Shown: positions 1 to 10,297, numbered from the stretch's first letter. The stretch is DNA of 64,000 nt from Streptococcaceae bacterium AF54-32pH5A (GCA_027682205.1 JAQDAD010000001.1:372001-436000), one strand, 5' to 3'. Program-made: numbers and translations. Notes: generated from the letters alone by a model not told the origin.

Positions 1-377
1 CGAATAAATTCGACTAAATCTGCTGCTTCCGCCTCAACACGTTTAGCGTCTTCAACTGCATCCACAGGTGCATCTAAGGGACGACCTAGGATCGAGTTAA
101 TGGTTGTATCACCACCATTTCGACGATAGTGGTCATAGCTTTCTTCGGGATTGTCCAACCAAGTCAAAAACATATACTCGTGGTTTCCTGATAGACAGAT
201 AGCTCCATGATTGTCCACCAAGTCCTTGACCATTTCTAGAACACGGCGACTATCCTCACCTCGGTCAATCAAATCCCCTAGAAAAAGCAACTGGGTGTGA
301 CCATCCCATGTTTTGAGAAGGTCTTCCAGCATACCTGCTTTTCCGTGGACATCTCCAATTACATAATAGTCTGTCAT
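1..377 (-). CDS. Metallophosphoesterase, PPP/calcineurin-like family (3' part cut by window edge)
   Basis: The visible 125 N-terminal residues begin MTDYYVIGDVHG and carry the three metal-binding blocks of the serine/threonine-phosphatase-like family: GDVHG near residue 8, GDLIDRG near residue 38 and GNHE near residue 65. These motifs coordinate two metal ions in calcineurin-like phosphoesterases, so hydrolysis of a phosphoester is secure. The substrate (phosphoprotein, nucleotide or diadenosine polyphosphate) cannot be read from sequence. The start codon directly abuts the recN stop codon, so it is probably the last gene, or a late gene, of the recN operon. The C-terminus lies outside the window. 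Confidence 0.85.
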   Translation of the reverse strand, partial: MTDYYVIGDVHGKAGMLEDLLKTWDGHTQLLFLGDLIDRGEDSRRVLEMVKDLVDNHGAICLSGNHEYMFLTWLDNPEESYDHYRRNGGDTTINSILGRPLDAPVDAVEDAKRVEAEAADLVEFI

Positions 378-2045
378 TTATTTCTCCCTCTTTTGCAATA
401 ATTCTCTGGCTTGGGTAAGGGCTGCTTCTGTTACATTCTCTCCTGCTAACATCTTAGCAACTTCCTCTACTCGCTCTTCTAAAGTCAAGAGACGAACTGT
501 CGAAACAGTTGAATGTTCGTCACTAATCTTTTCAATAAAGAATTGGTAATCCGCAATCGCAATCACTTGTGGTAGATGAGAAATAGCTAAAACTTGACCA
601 TGCTGACCAATCTTGTGAATCTTCTGCGCAATAGCTTGAGCAACACGACCTGAAACTCCCGTATCCACCTCATCAAAGACAATACTAGTCTTCCCTTCCT
701 TACGAGAAAAAGCAGACTTGATGGCTAGCATGAGACGAGACAATTCCCCACCAGATGCAACCTTGACCAAGGGTTTAAAGTCCTCACCCGGGTTGGTCGA
801 AATGTAAAACTCGACCATTTCATTTCCCTCACGACTGAATTTGCCCTTGCTAAAGCAAACCTGAAACTGAGCCTTCTCCATATAGAGATCTTTCAATTCT
901 TGTTTAATCTCTGCTTCGAGCTGCTGGGCCAAGTCATGGCGAGCAGATGCAAGCTGACCAGCCAAATCAACAAGATCAACTTCCAATTTCTTGAGCTCTG
1001 CTTCCATGTCTTCGGAAGAAAGGTTATTTCCAGTCAAGAGATTGTACTCATCCGTAATTTTAGCAAAATAAAGCAAAACATCGTCCACAGTCCCACCGTA
1101 CTTGCGGGTAATAGTATTCAGAAGGTCTAAGCGATTTTCGACCTGCATGAGGCGATTGCCATCAAAATCCAAGTCCTCAATAATATCTTCCAAACGTTTG
1201 GTAATATCTTCTAAAACATAGTAGGTCTCTGATAGAGAACTTGAAATTTCACGGTATTCAGGGTCAAATTCTTCGACACTTTCCATGTCATTCATAGCGG
1301 AACGGACATTTGCTAGGCTGGAGAATTCCTCATTATCTAACATAGTGTAGGCATTTGTCAAGGTATCCGCTATATTCTTGTGATTGAGGAGTTTATCTCG
1401 TTCCTGGTTGAGACTAACATCCTCCCCAGCTTGCAAATTCACCGCTTCAATCTCTGCCATTTGAAATTCCAACATCTCAATGCGAGACTTGTGTTCCTGC
1501 TGATTTTTCTTGACTTCAAGAACTTGTTTACGCATTTTGCGGTAGGTGTCAAAGCTTGTCTGATAGGCTTGTTTAAGCTCCAAAAATGCTGCATCACCAA
1601 ATTCATCCAACATTTGGATATGAAGTTGTGGACGCATTAACTCTTCTTGGTCATGTTGCCCATGAATATCGACAAGATGCTGACCGATTGCACGCAAGAC
1701 AGACAGATTGACCATCTGGCCATTTACGCGACTAATACTACGTCCGTTTTGGAGAATCTCACGGCGGATGATGATTTCATCGCCCAATTCCAACCCTTGC
1801 TCCTCAAAGAGTTCCTGTAAAAGGCGGCTGTTTTCAACCGAGAAAAGTCCCTCAATCTCAGCCTTGGGAGCACCATGCCGAATGACATCTGTAGTTGCTC
1901 TAGCTCCTAACATCATGTTCATGGCATCGATGATAATTGATTTACCAGCACCTGTTTCTCCAGTTAAGACTGTCATGCCTTTTTCAAAATTGAGCGAAAT
2001 CGCCTCTATAATGGCAAAGTTTTTTATCGAAATTTCAAGTAACAT
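378..2045 (-). CDS. recN: DNA repair protein RecN
   Basis: This 555-residue SMC-like ATPase acts in double-strand break repair and in processing DNA during natural transformation. The Walker A motif GETGAGKS is at residues 29-36. A long charged coiled-coil middle (about residues 150-380) follows, and the C-terminal half holds the ABC signature SGGELSRL and the Walker B motif VFDEVDTGVSG. The length is usual for the family. It follows argR after a 6-base gap and is followed without a gap by the phosphoesterase gene, so it shares the argR-xseA transcript. The pairing of recN with argR is common in Firmicutes. Confidence 0.97.
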   Translation of the reverse strand: MLLEISIKNFAIIEAISLNFEKGMTVLTGETGAGKSIIIDAMNMMLGARATTDVIRHGAPKAEIEGLFSVENSRLLQELFEEQGLELGDEIIIRREILQNGRSISRVNGQMVNLSVLRAIGQHLVDIHGQHDQEELMRPQLHIQMLDEFGDAAFLELKQAYQTSFDTYRKMRKQVLEVKKNQQEHKSRIEMLEFQMAEIEAVNLQAGEDVSLNQERDKLLNHKNIADTLTNAYTMLDNEEFSSLANVRSAMNDMESVEEFDPEYREISSSLSETYYVLEDITKRLEDIIEDLDFDGNRLMQVENRLDLLNTITRKYGGTVDDVLLYFAKITDEYNLLTGNNLSSEDMEAELKKLEVDLVDLAGQLASARHDLAQQLEAEIKQELKDLYMEKAQFQVCFSKGKFSREGNEMVEFYISTNPGEDFKPLVKVASGGELSRLMLAIKSAFSRKEGKTSIVFDEVDTGVSGRVAQAIAQKIHKIGQHGQVLAISHLPQVIAIADYQFFIEKISDEHSTVSTVRLLTLEERVEEVAKMLAGENVTEAALTQARELLQKREK

Positions 2046-2051
2046 ACAAAC

Positions 2052-2483
2052 CTACCAATTTTTTACTTGTTCAAATATTTCCTTGGCGTCTTCTTCATTT
2101 CTCAAGATAATCAAAATTGAGTTGTCGTCTGCCAGACAGTTGAAAATTCTCTCTGAGAAAGTATTCATCAGCTGACTCTTGACAAAGGCAGTATTCCCAG
2201 GAATGACATCCAGATTGATCATATTTCCCATGCGCTCAGAACCTACTATGTTATTCTCAGCCAACTGCAAACTTCTTACAATTGTTTTTGGCAATTCATA
2301 GATGTATTTATTGTTCTTCAAGGGAATTTTTACGATGCCCAGTTCCTTAATATCTCGTGATACCGTCGCTTGAGTAGCAGAAATTCCTGCTTCCTTCAAG
2401 TGTTCAACGATTTCTTCCTGGGTTCCGATTTGGTAATCTGTTACAAATCTTCTAATTTTTTCAAGTCTTTCTTTTTTATTCAT
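2052..2483 (-). CDS. argR: Arginine repressor family regulator (ArgR/AhrC)
   Basis: This 143-residue DNA-binding regulator senses arginine and controls arginine biosynthesis or catabolism genes. The N-terminal winged helix (residues 1-70) contains the recognition segment ISATQATVSRDIKELG, typical of ArgR. The C-terminal half (about 80-143) matches the hexamerisation and arginine-binding domain, with a recognisable NCLADDNSILII stretch. The start codon overlaps the end of tlyA by 8 bases, so translation is coupled. Streptococci carry several ArgR paralogues; the copy beside recN is often called AhrC. Which targets this one controls cannot be told from the window. Confidence 0.93.
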   Translation of the reverse strand: MNKKERLEKIRRFVTDYQIGTQEEIVEHLKEAGISATQATVSRDIKELGIVKIPLKNNKYIYELPKTIVRSLQLAENNIVGSERMGNMINLDVIPGNTAFVKSQLMNTFSERIFNCLADDNSILIILRNEEDAKEIFEQVKNW

Positions 2484-3291
2484 CTTTAAATTCTCTATGT
2501 GCTCTCTCTACAACTTTTTCTATTTCAGGGGCAACTTGGTTACTTGCTCCCTCTTCCTTTTTCAAATATGCCAGAAATTCGATGTTTCCATGTCCACCTT
2601 GGATTGGTGAATAGTCTAATCCAAGTACAGAAAAGCTTTGCTCGACCGCCATAGCAGTGACTGATTCAAGGACATGTTGATGAACCTTAGCGTCGCGAAT
2701 AATTCCATTCTTCCCAATCTGTTCACGACCTGCCTCAAACTGAGGTTTGACAAGTGCCACCACCTGACCTTTATCAGCCAACACACGATGCAAGGCTGGT
2801 AAGATCAGACTAAGGGAAATGAAACTCACATCAATACTGGCAAAACTTGGTTCCTGCTCAAAATCAGTCCTTTCAGCATAGCGGAAATTAAACTGCTCCA
2901 TACTAACAACTCGCGGGTCTTGACGCAATTTCCAAGCCAGCTGATTAGTCCCAACATCCACTGCATAGACCAACTCAGCACCATTCTGTAGCATCACATC
3001 AGTAAAGCCACCAGTAGAGGCTCCAATATCAATCGTGGTCGTCCCATCCACTGACAAATCAAAGACCTGCAGGGCCTTTTCCAGTTTTAGACCACCACGG
3101 CTGACATACTTGAGTTTTTCACCTTTGAGTTTTAGCTCAGTGTCATCTGGGATTTTCTCTCCTGGTTTGTCAAAGCGCTCCCCATTGAGGACTGCCACGA
3201 CTAGGCCAGCCATAACACCTCGCTTAGCTTGTTCTCGTGTGTCAAATAAACCCTGTTTATAAGCTAGTACATCCACTCTTTCCTTAGCCAT
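2476..3291 (-). CDS. tlyA: TlyA family rRNA 2'-O-ribose methyltransferase (haemolysin A-like)
   Basis: The 271-residue protein starts with an S4-type RNA-binding domain (residues 1-65, including AYKQGLFDTREQAKRG). A FtsJ-like Rossmann methyltransferase follows, with the SAM loop IDIGASTGGFTD near residue 86. TlyA enzymes methylate rRNA riboses; the name haemolysin is historical and does not imply secretion. Later motifs such as SIDVSFISLSLILPAL and ALVKPQFEAG are typical of the family. The gene overlaps argR by 8 bases at its end and ispA by 8 bases at its start, so it lies inside a translationally coupled operon. Confidence 0.92.
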   Translation of the reverse strand: MAKERVDVLAYKQGLFDTREQAKRGVMAGLVVAVLNGERFDKPGEKIPDDTELKLKGEKLKYVSRGGLKLEKALQVFDLSVDGTTTIDIGASTGGFTDVMLQNGAELVYAVDVGTNQLAWKLRQDPRVVSMEQFNFRYAERTDFEQEPSFASIDVSFISLSLILPALHRVLADKGQVVALVKPQFEAGREQIGKNGIIRDAKVHQHVLESVTAMAVEQSFSVLGLDYSPIQGGHGNIEFLAYLKKEEGASNQVAPEIEKVVERAHREFKDE

Positions 3292-4159
3292 TGATTCTCA
3301 AACTTTCTACTACTTTCACAATCGGCTCTGTTTCAAAGCTGACTTGCTGGGCAATTTCTTCTAATTTAGCCTTAGCTTTATCCAGAGTTTGGTTACAAAA
3401 GGCAATGGCCTCTTCTAAGCCCAACAAGGCTGGATAGGTTGACTTTTCTGCCTGCAAATCCTTTTGCGGTGTCTTGCCTATTTCCTCAAAACTAGCCGTC
3501 ACATCTAACACATCATCTCGAACCTGAAAGGCAAGTCCGATCAATTCACCCACAGTTTTCAGTTTTACTTGGATTTCAGGAGCCAATTCCGCTATGATAG
3601 CTGCTGCATGGAAGGGATAGGCTAATAGTTTTCCAGTCTTATTAGCATGAATGGTCTGAAGTTCTTCCAAAGACAAGTGCTGGTGTTCACCCTCCATATC
3701 CAGAACCTGCCCTGCCACCATGCCCAGACTACCTGAAGCAAGGGATAAGTTGGCAATCAAGTCCACCTTTACCTGACTTGGCAAATCTGCCTGCGCTATT
3801 AAGGCATAGGGATCTAGGAACAAAGCATCTCCTGCTAAAATTGCCATTGCTTCGCCAAATTTTTTATGATTGGTCAAACGTCCTCGGCGGTAATCATCGT
3901 CATCCATAGCTGGAAGATCATCATGAATCAAGCTCCCCGTATGAATCATTTCCAAGGCAGCTGCCACTTGAGCATGTGCTGGTTGGATAACGACTTGCAA
4001 GGCTTCCAGAACTTCTAGCAATAGAAAAGGTCGGATACGCTTGCCGCCAGCATGAATGGAATAGAGAACAGCCTCTCTTAAACTAGAAGCAAACTGCTGG
4101 TCTCCATAAAAGTCTTCCAAAGCCGACTCTACAAGAGCTAATTTTTCTTGCTTCTTCAT
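3284..4159 (-). CDS. ispA: Polyprenyl synthetase, farnesyl (geranyl) diphosphate synthase
   Basis: This 291-residue trans-prenyltransferase makes C15 (possibly C10) prenyl diphosphate from IPP and DMAPP. The product feeds undecaprenyl phosphate synthesis for the cell wall. The first aspartate-rich motif reads [14 protein letters not shown] (about residues 80-93) and the second is DDVLD near residue 217. The GGKRIRP block near residue 38 binds substrate phosphate. Length and motifs match short-chain bacterial FPP synthases. It overlaps xseB by 4 bases and tlyA by 8, so its expression is tied to exonuclease VII and RecN. Confidence 0.95.
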   Translation of the reverse strand: MKKQEKLALVESALEDFYGDQQFASSLREAVLYSIHAGGKRIRPFLLLEVLEALQVVIQPAHAQVAAALEMIHTGSLIHDDLPAMDDDDYRRGRLTNHKKFGEAMAILAGDALFLDPYALIAQADLPSQVKVDLIANLSLASGSLGMVAGQVLDMEGEHQHLSLEELQTIHANKTGKLLAYPFHAAAIIAELAPEIQVKLKTVGELIGLAFQVRDDVLDVTASFEEIGKTPQKDLQAEKSTYPALLGLEEAIAFCNQTLDKAKAKLEEIAQQVSFETEPIVKVVESLRING

Positions 4160-4368
4160 TCAAAATCACTTTCTGTTCCGTCTTCTTGCATGACCTTGAC
4201 CAAGGTCTTTTCAGCCTTGTCCAACGTCGCTTGGAGTTCTTTTGACAAGACCATGCCCTTTTGAAAGGCCGCAATCGCATCTTCCAGAGCAATTTCACCA
4301 TTTTCCAAACTTTGGACAATGGTTTCCAGTTCTGCTAGATTTTCCTCAAATTTCTTTTGTTTTGACAT
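4156..4368 (-). CDS. xseB: Exodeoxyribonuclease VII small subunit
   Basis: This 70-residue subunit is mostly helical and contains the hallmark [18 protein letters not shown], followed by [13 protein letters not shown]. It joins the large subunit XseA to form exonuclease VII, which cuts single-stranded DNA from both ends. Its start lies 23 bases inside the end of xseA and its end overlaps ispA by 4 bases, an arrangement usual in streptococci. Confidence 0.95.
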   Translation of the reverse strand: MSKQKKFEENLAELETIVQSLENGEIALEDAIAAFQKGMVLSKELQATLDKAEKTLVKVMQEDGTESDFE

Positions 4369-5686
4369 CTTTAACCTCTAATTCTACTTGACCATCCCGC
4401 ATCAAAAGCGTCACTTGGTCTTTTTTCTTCAAACTCTCAACCGAATCCACAACGGACTCTTCTTTTTTGACAATAGCATAGCCACGCGCCACGATTCGGT
4501 TCGTATCCAACATCAGCAAGGCTTCTGAAAGTCGCTTGACCTCAGCAACCTTGGCATCATAAACCAGAGCCATTTGGCTACGTAGGAGCTTGTTCAACTG
4601 AGCAAGCCGGTCTTGATAGCGTTGGATTTTGGTAACGGGTGATAATTGTAGCAGTTGGTGCGTCCTTGCTTGGACTGATTGGTTGCTATCGGAAATCCGT
4701 GTTCGCAAACTTTGTTTTAATCGCAGTTGCAGCTGATCCAAGCGTTGCAAATAACCGTCATACAAGCGCTCTGGCTGTCTAAAGATTACAGACTGACTGC
4801 ATTTTTTCAAAGCTTCTTGTTTCTTTGACAGGACATTCTGAACTGCTGTTGCCATTCGTTTTTCTTGATTTTGCAAATGGGTCAAGAGATCCAACTTAGT
4901 TACAGGCGTTGCCAGTTCTGCCGCAGCAGTTGGTGTCGCCGCTCTGCGATCCGCAACAAAGTCTGCCAAGGTCACATCCGTCTCATGCCCCACACTAGAA
5001 ATGACTGGCAAACGGGATTCAAAAATAGCCCGTACCACAATCTCTTCGTTAAAGGCCCAGAGATCTTCGATGGAACCCCCACCACGACCAATGATGAGGA
5101 CATCTAGATCCTCACGCTGATTGGCACGAGCAATATTTCGAGCAATTTCCTCCGCAGCTCCATCTCCTTGCACCTTGGTCGGATAGAGGAGGATATCGAC
5201 ACCGGGAAAACGTCTGCTAACGGTCGTGATAATATCTCGAATAACCGCGCCACTGCGACTGGTCACTACACCGATTCTCTTAGCAAACTGGGGAAGAGGT
5301 TGCTTGAAGCGTTCTTGAAAAAGACCTTCTTCCGTTAGTTTTTTCTTGAGTTGTTCAAACTGAATCGCAAGCGCACCAACTCCATCAGGTGCAGCCTTCT
5401 CAATGATGATAGAGTAGCTCCCACTTGGCTCATAAACCTGAACACGCCCAATCACATTGATCTTCATTCCTTCTTCGAGGTCGAAGCCTAATTTCTGATA
5501 AATTCCTGACCAGATGGTCGCTTGAATGACTGCGTGGTCATCTTTTAGGGAGAAATATTGGTGCGTAGGTCGTTTACGAAAGTTGGAAACTTGACCAGTT
5601 AAATAGACCCGTTCCAAGTAAGGATCTTTATCGAATTTCATTTTCAGATACTTGGTCAAAGTTGTTACCGATAAATACTTTTCCAT
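4346..5686 (-). CDS. xseA: Exodeoxyribonuclease VII large subunit
   Basis: The 446-residue catalytic subunit of exonuclease VII is the first gene of the coupled xseA-xseB-ispA-tlyA-argR-recN cluster. The N-terminal OB-fold (about residues 1-100) binds nucleic acid. The catalytic core carries [30 protein letters not shown] and [17 protein letters not shown], all diagnostic of XseA. A long helical C-terminal part binds XseB copies. I chose the ATG at MEKYLS because an AGGTGG sequence lies just upstream; a GTG two codons earlier is possible. Confidence 0.95.
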   Translation of the reverse strand: MEKYLSVTTLTKYLKMKFDKDPYLERVYLTGQVSNFRKRPTHQYFSLKDDHAVIQATIWSGIYQKLGFDLEEGMKINVIGRVQVYEPSGSYSIIIEKAAPDGVGALAIQFEQLKKKLTEEGLFQERFKQPLPQFAKRIGVVTSRSGAVIRDIITTVSRRFPGVDILLYPTKVQGDGAAEEIARNIARANQREDLDVLIIGRGGGSIEDLWAFNEEIVVRAIFESRLPVISSVGHETDVTLADFVADRRAATPTAAAELATPVTKLDLLTHLQNQEKRMATAVQNVLSKKQEALKKCSQSVIFRQPERLYDGYLQRLDQLQLRLKQSLRTRISDSNQSVQARTHQLLQLSPVTKIQRYQDRLAQLNKLLRSQMALVYDAKVAEVKRLSEALLMLDTNRIVARGYAIVKKEESVVDSVESLKKKDQVTLLMRDGQVELEVKDVKTKEI

Positions 5687-5790
5687 CTCCACCTACTGTT
5701 TATTTTCTTGCTTTTCCATGGGTATTATTATACCAAAAATATGATTAAAAATCTCCTTTTTCATACCGAAACGAAAGGAAAAATAGAAAA

Positions 5791-5807
5791 AGGAGGCCAA
5801 GCCTCCT
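5791..5807 (-). terminator. Rho-independent terminator after udk
   Basis: The 7-bp stem AGGAGGC / GCCTCCT has a 3-base loop. On the minus strand it is followed by a T-rich run (complement of positions 5780-5790). It lies 8 bases past the udk stop codon and separates udk from xseA. Confidence 0.8.
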
Positions 5808-5814
5808 CATCTCA

Positions 5815-6453
5815 TTATTTGCTGTTACGAGCTTCTTCCAAAATCTTTGCAATCTTGGTCGTCAAAAGGTCGATAGCCACTGTATTACTGACCCCTTCAG
5901 GAATGACGATATCCGCATACCGCTTGGTCGGCTCGATGAACTGGTGATACATAGGTTTGACCACACCAAGATACTGGTCAATCACGCTATCCAGACTGCG
6001 GCCACGTTCTTCCATGTCGCGCTTGATCCGACGAATAATGCGCACATCATCATCTGTATCCACAAAAATCTTGATATCCATCAAATCGCGCAGACGCTTG
6101 TCCTCCAAGACCAAAATCCCCTCAACGATAAAGACATCTTGAGGCTCTTGACGATAGGTTTTGTTGCTCCGTGTGTGTTCAGTATAGTCATAAGTCGGAA
6201 TATCCACTGGACGACCCGCCAATAACTCCTTAATCTGCTCAATCATCAAGTCTGTATCAAAGGCAAATGGATGGTCGTAGTTGGTTTTGACACGCTCTTC
6301 AAAAGTCAAATGAGACTGATCCTTGTAGTATGAATCATGCTCAATCATGGAAATCTTCTCATCAGGAAAATGCGATAAGATGGCTCTTGAAACACTGGTT
6401 TTTCCTCCACCAGAACCACCTGTAACCCCGATAATGATTGGTCTATTTTGCAT
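5815..6453 (-). CDS. udk: Uridine/cytidine kinase
   Basis: This 212-residue kinase phosphorylates uridine and cytidine to UMP and CMP in pyrimidine salvage, in the cytoplasm. The P-loop is GGSGGGKTS at residues 12-20. Family motifs include [19 protein letters not shown] and a lid region [14 protein letters not shown]. Length is normal for Udk. A good ribosome binding site (CGGAGGATAGC) precedes the ATG. It has its own terminator, and an extended -10-like TGATAGAAT lies upstream (6483-6491), so it is probably transcribed alone. Confidence 0.96.
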   Translation of the reverse strand: MQNRPIIIGVTGGSGGGKTSVSRAILSHFPDEKISMIEHDSYYKDQSHLTFEERVKTNYDHPFAFDTDLMIEQIKELLAGRPVDIPTYDYTEHTRSNKTYRQEPQDVFIVEGILVLEDKRLRDLMDIKIFVDTDDDVRIIRRIKRDMEERGRSLDSVIDQYLGVVKPMYHQFIEPTKRYADIVIPEGVSNTVAIDLLTTKIAKILEEARNSK

Positions 6454-6565
6454 GCTATCCTCCGTTTTTTTATCCGTCGTCTATTCTATCACATTTTTTG
6501 CAAAATTTATAGTCTGATTTCGGATAGATTATGGGTAACAATCTAATACTTACAATCCAGTTTGA

Positions 6566-7444
6566 CTAGCCAAAAACCTTCCTTGGCTTGTAGAGATTAT
6601 CTCTTTTTTCTAAAATAGCTAAAAGTTTTTCTCCTTCAAATCCTGCAAGTTGACTTTCAGACTGCTCTAGTTCAATAAAACGACCAAAGCGGACTTCTGT
6701 AGCCTGTTCTGGAGTTAGGAAAACTTTGACAAGGTCCCCTATTCCAATCTCTAGAGGATGGAGAAAATCCAATTGGCCAGACTCTACTCTTTCAGCAATT
6801 TCTTCCAAGGTAAGAGCATCTTCTAGCTGTAAACCCGCTGCACTAGTCCGTGTCAAATGGGACATATGAGCCGCATAACCCATCTTCTCTCCCAAGTCAA
6901 CCGATAAGGTACGGATATAGGTTCCCTTACTGCATTTTACACGAAAAGTAAAGCGTGCAAGATGCCCATCATAAGAAATCGGACTTGTCCTTTCAAATTG
7001 ATAAATGGTCACCTGACGTTCTGGACGCTCCACTTCCTGACCTGCACGCGCATACTCATAGAGCTTGCGACCATTGACTTTGACAGCCGAATACATAGGC
7101 GGAATCTGAATAATAGGTCCAGTCAGACTAGCAATCGCTTCATCAACAAGCTTTTCATCCAAGGGCGATAATACAGGTGTCTCTGCGACCACTTCCCCAC
7201 TAGCATCCTCGGTTGTCGTGGAATAGCCGAGAGTGATTTCTCCCTCGTAGACCTTGCCCTCATCCTGCATAAATTCGACCATGCGTGTCGCCTTGCCAAC
7301 TGCAATGGGCAAAACGCCCACCACATCCGGATCCAAGGTCCCACCATGACCGATTTTCTTGGTTCCCAAAATCTTACGCAGTTTAAAAACCGCATCGTGC
7401 GAGGTCATGCCCGCTTCTTTTTTTAAGTTGATAATACCGTTCAT
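6566..7444 (-). CDS. truB: tRNA pseudouridine(55) synthase TruB
   Basis: This 292-residue enzyme makes pseudouridine 55 in the T-loop of tRNAs. The catalytic aspartate is Asp38 in [10 protein letters not shown]. Other family blocks are the start [35 protein letters not shown] and [10 protein letters not shown]. The C-terminal part contains the extra RNA-binding segment usual in Firmicutes. It lies downstream of the accessory membrane-protein genes with a 74-base gap and may be transcribed from that island's promoter as well as its own. Confidence 0.96.
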   Translation of the reverse strand: MNGIINLKKEAGMTSHDAVFKLRKILGTKKIGHGGTLDPDVVGVLPIAVGKATRMVEFMQDEGKVYEGEITLGYSTTTEDASGEVVAETPVLSPLDEKLVDEAIASLTGPIIQIPPMYSAVKVNGRKLYEYARAGQEVERPERQVTIYQFERTSPISYDGHLARFTFRVKCSKGTYIRTLSVDLGEKMGYAAHMSHLTRTSAAGLQLEDALTLEEIAERVESGQLDFLHPLEIGIGDLVKVFLTPEQATEVRFGRFIELEQSESQLAGFEGEKLLAILEKRDNLYKPRKVFG

Positions 7445-7518
7445 TTTTGCTTTCTAATTTCCCTTTTCACTTTACATCAACATATTCTATCTTAGACAGA
7501 TTTTAAAACTATATCAGC

Positions 7519-8319
7519 TCATTTTTCTAAATACTTCCTAGCTTCCTGAACACAATAGAGTTCTGGATTTTCATGGGCGATGCTTTCAAACAAACTACGG
7601 GCACGAGCTTCATCTCCTTTTAATTGGGCATTGAGAGCGCCGTAATAAGAAAACATGATTCGAGCTAGATTACTTTCTGGTTCAGTGGTGTCGAAGTAGT
7701 CATTCACTTCTTTATTGAACACAATATCTTTTATGGCTTGGGCTTGAGCAACGAGTTTAGCCTTACCACCTTTCGAATCTGGTGCCTTGGACAATTGTTC
7801 CTCAAAGAAAGCAATATCTTGTGCATCTTGAAGATGGATGGAAACCAACAATTGACCATAAGTTAATCTTAGGAATATGTCTGTACTAAATCTCTTCCAA
7901 ACTTTTTTTAAATTAATTTTTTCAAAATTTTCTTTCGCAGCTTGAAAATCTCCTTTCAAATAAGTCACTTGTCCCTTAACAAAATGGAAATTTTCTTGGT
8001 ACGTTGCTCTATAGGGCTTAATAGATTTTTCAGATTGAACCCTAAACATGTCTTCATAGAGTTTAAGATTAATAGCATCGTTTAACATTAGATAAACAAC
8101 TTTGCTAGATATAAATCTTAAATAAAATACAAAGACGAGAGCTAAAAAGTCAATAACTAATAATATGAGTCCCAATATTTTCAAATTACTTTGAAATACT
8201 AAAAATACTGCCATCACATCAACAGCCAAGATTAAAAATAAGCAAATTAGAATAGCCCTATCAAGTTGTAGAAGAGTGTTTTCTGTCGCCCTACTTACTT
8301 TTTTTTTTACTAATTTCAT
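7519..8319 (-). CDS. Membrane protein, candidate immunity protein, paralogue 1
   Basis: I do not recognise a named family. The 266-residue protein has a short basic N-terminus, two hydrophobic helices (about residues 23-44 and 47-68), and then a soluble helical part resembling TPR-type repeats ([25 protein letters not shown]). It is a full-length relative of the protein at 10676-11482 and shares its last 65 residues with the one at 8331-9128 (motifs DYFDTTEP and LARIMFSYY). The transmembrane part differs most between copies and the C-terminus least. Position behind hydrophobic toxin-like tails suggests an immunity role; this is inference. It follows the 8331 gene by 11 bases. Confidence 0.75.
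   Translation of the reverse strand: MKLVKKKVSRATENTLLQLDRAILICLFLILAVDVMAVFLVFQSNLKILGLILLVIDFLALVFVFYLRFISSKVVYLMLNDAINLKLYEDMFRVQSEKSIKPYRATYQENFHFVKGQVTYLKGDFQAAKENFEKINLKKVWKRFSTDIFLRLTYGQLLVSIHLQDAQDIAFFEEQLSKAPDSKGGKAKLVAQAQAIKDIVFNKEVNDYFDTTEPESNLARIMFSYYGALNAQLKGDEARARSLFESIAHENPELYCVQEARKYLEK
7525..7842. repeat. Near-identical direct repeat, copy A (3' part of paralogue 1)
   Basis: This segment is almost base-for-base identical to 10688-11005, 3163 bases away, with only a few differences near the two ends. A shorter, more diverged copy is at 8346-8520. It encodes the conserved C-terminal part of the membrane-protein paralogues. Such sharp identity inside genes whose 5' halves have diverged points to recent duplication or gene conversion. 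Confidence 0.85.
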
Positions 8320-8330
8320 ATATTACTCTC

Positions 8331-9128
8331 TTATTCCTCTGCTCCTAAATATTTCTGAGCCTCCTGAACATAAAAGAGTTCTGGATTTTCATGGACGATA
8401 CTTTCAAACAAACTACGGGCACGAGCTTCATCTCCTTTTAATTGAGCATTGAGAGCGCTGTAATAAGAGAACATGATTCGAGCTAGCTTATTTTTTGGTT
8501 CAGTAGTATCGAAGTAGTCTGTAACTTCTCCATTGAGTATTTTTGATACTGGTTCAATTAAATCCAACATTCTATTTTTATCAATTCTTTTAATTTTTTC
8601 CCAATCACAAGATACTAAAAGTTTAGAGATCTCATCTTTATCCCTTAAATGAAGGTATGATATTGATTCTATAAATACGATATTTAGTTCATAAATACGT
8701 TTCAAATTCAATTTAGAACGTTTAACTCTTATTCGTTCAGCATATTGGATTGCCTCACTAAAATTCCCTTGATACAAAGCACATCTTGCCAAACCAAGAT
8801 TTAAGGCATTTAAATTCCCTGTTTTATTATCAGGCCGCCTTTCATAAGTTTCAGTTAAAAGAGAAATATATTTTCCAAAATTTACTTGCTCATATAAAAT
8901 AACTTCTGCAATGTGATTTACTAAAAAATGAGTTATTACAACGATAAAAGTCAGTAATGTTAGCAATATAAGCAATAATGTAGTCAAGACGGTTGATTTT
9001 ACGAATAATAAACTAATTGCTGTTGCTATAATTATCCAACGTAGATAAAATAAAATATAAACTTCCAGTATACTGCAAATTCTAACTGATGACCAATTCA
9101 AGATATTCTTAGAAATGTTATCTAACAT
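8331..9128 (-). CDS. Membrane protein, candidate immunity protein, paralogue 2 (divergent N-terminus)
   Basis: This 265-residue protein has two strongly hydrophobic segments (about residues 24-44 and 46-70). A soluble helical domain with repeat-like units ([20 protein letters not shown]) follows. The last 65 residues closely match the two paralogues at 7519 and 10676 ([32 protein letters not shown]). Its first 195 residues are largely unlike theirs, so it is a mosaic. It starts 31 bases after the broken toxin-like gene, the position expected of a cognate immunity gene. No function is proven. Confidence 0.75.
   Translation of the reverse strand: MLDNISKNILNWSSVRICSILEVYILFYLRWIIIATAISLLFVKSTVLTTLLLILLTLLTFIVVITHFLVNHIAEVILYEQVNFGKYISLLTETYERRPDNKTGNLNALNLGLARCALYQGNFSEAIQYAERIRVKRSKLNLKRIYELNIVFIESISYLHLRDKDEISKLLVSCDWEKIKRIDKNRMLDLIEPVSKILNGEVTDYFDTTEPKNKLARIMFSYYSALNAQLKGDEARARSLFESIVHENPELFYVQEAQKYLGAEE
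8346..8520. repeat. Diverged direct repeat, copy C (3' part of paralogue 2)
   Basis: About 175 bases clearly related to 7528-7700 and 10691-10863, with scattered substitutions. The match stops abruptly upstream of the DYFDTTEP codons, marking a recombination or fusion point within the gene. Confidence 0.75.
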
Positions 9129-9159
9129 AAAAAACTCCTATAAAAAATTACCAACTAAT

Positions 9160-10297
9160 TTATACAAATAAACTAGCTAAATAAGCTAGCAAAGCACCTC
9201 CAGCTGTGACAAGTTCACCACCAAAGAAGAATGCAATCGTTACTACAACTCCAATTACTACTTCCTTAGGATGCTCTACAACCCAATTAAAAGCACTACC
9301 AACTACCTCACCAGTAGTATTAAAAGTTTGAGTGAGATGATCCACCGTTCTCACTCCCGTCTCATTAGTCGTTTTAACTGTCGCGTAATCTTGTTTGACC
9401 TGATTATGTTCCTTCACATAAGTCACGCGGTAGCCATCCTCTGACTTGGTACCAACCTCAACCGAGCGATTCTTATAGCCAAAGCCAATAGAAAGGTTGG
9501 GTGCGAGTCTCCCGTAGCTTGAACTAATCTTGTCTGCTAAACTGAACTCACCCGTTATAGAATAGTCCTTTAGTCCTATCTTCGTCTTATAATTGGCCTT
9601 TTCTTCTAGAAAATCTGTACTCAAACCTCCAACGCTATACTCTCCTTCTTGACTTAACTTACCATCTTTATATTTAGTGTTAAAAGTGATGGCACTTTCC
9701 CCTTTGAAGTGACCTTTTATCTGGATTTTGCTCTTAAGGTAGTGTTGACCATCATCATATACTGTTATCTCCTTCTCAAACGTAACTTCATTCCCTTTCA
9801 AGAAATCAATCAGCTCCTGAGGTTTCTTACCGCCATTCCCATGGGAGGCAAGCGAGATCGTTCTACCCAAGGTCTGTAGTTCCTGCTCACTCATCTGGCT
9901 CAAGTCAAAGGCCGTTTCTGGATTATAATGTCGAATATAACGGATTAGTTCTTCGTGCAGAGCTTTAGAATTCTCGATCTGTTGATCCCGTAACTTCGTA
10001 TCCTGAATAATCGCAAGGGCTGCCACATTATGATAAGGGTCTGTCATGCCAACAGCTTTACGAGACCGACTCAAACCACTTGCAATTGTGGAGAGAGTAG
10101 TGGTCACACCGCTTCCCCAACAGTTCACCATTAAATGCCTCCATCTGACTTTCAGTTGTACGAAGAGATTGTAGGGCTTCTTCCTTATGGCTTTTGATAT
10201 TCGCACTAGAAGGATTGTTGATACCCACCATACCCCCAATTGCAGAGTAAGCTATTGTCAGGTCTGGATGGGCAAATTTCACCAGTGACCATTCTAC
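9160..10297 (-). pseudogene. Broken toxin-like gene: 5'-truncated and frameshifted core with hydrophobic C-terminal tail
   Basis: Two reading frames join here. The first (10297 to about 10118) reads FAHPDLTIAYSAIGGMVG... and ends GELLG. The second (about 10113 to 9160) continues SGVTTTLSTIASGLSRSRKA... to the stop. Removing one base in the run near 10113-10118 joins them smoothly, so one base appears to have been inserted. Nothing before WSLVKF is open and no ribosome binding site precedes the first frame, so the 5' end is also lost. The rest contains beta-rich segments, then VKEHNQVKQDYATVKTTNE, VDHL, an EHPKE motif and a glycine-containing hydrophobic tail of about 40 residues (IAFFFGGELVTAGGALLAYL). 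It looks like the C-terminal part of a larger secreted or pore-forming toxin. A functional short product from an internal start is not excluded. Confidence 0.65.
9336..9428. repeat. Toxin-core ending repeat, copy 1
   Basis: About 93 bases that match 11677-11769 with a handful of changes. They encode the VTYVKEHNQVKQDYATV...VDHL block, after which the two copies encode different hydrophobic tails. This is the shared junction of the proposed tail cassettes. Confidence 0.85.

Noticed and set aside
900..2175. Open frames on the plus strand opposite recN and argR
   Set aside because: They are antisense shadows of strongly conserved genes and have no ribosome sites.
4083..4319. Minus-strand frame overlapping xseB and ispA
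   Set aside because: Arg/Lys/Trp-rich out-of-frame translation of two certain genes.
10113..10118. Programmed frameshift in the toxin-like gene
   Set aside because: No slippery heptamer or downstream structure, and the 5' end of the gene is also missing. Simple mutation is the easier explanation.
10058..10282. Independent 74-residue gene upstream of the toxin-like gene
   Set aside because: Its sequence continues into the next frame after one base is removed; it is the 5' piece of the same broken gene, not a separate gene.
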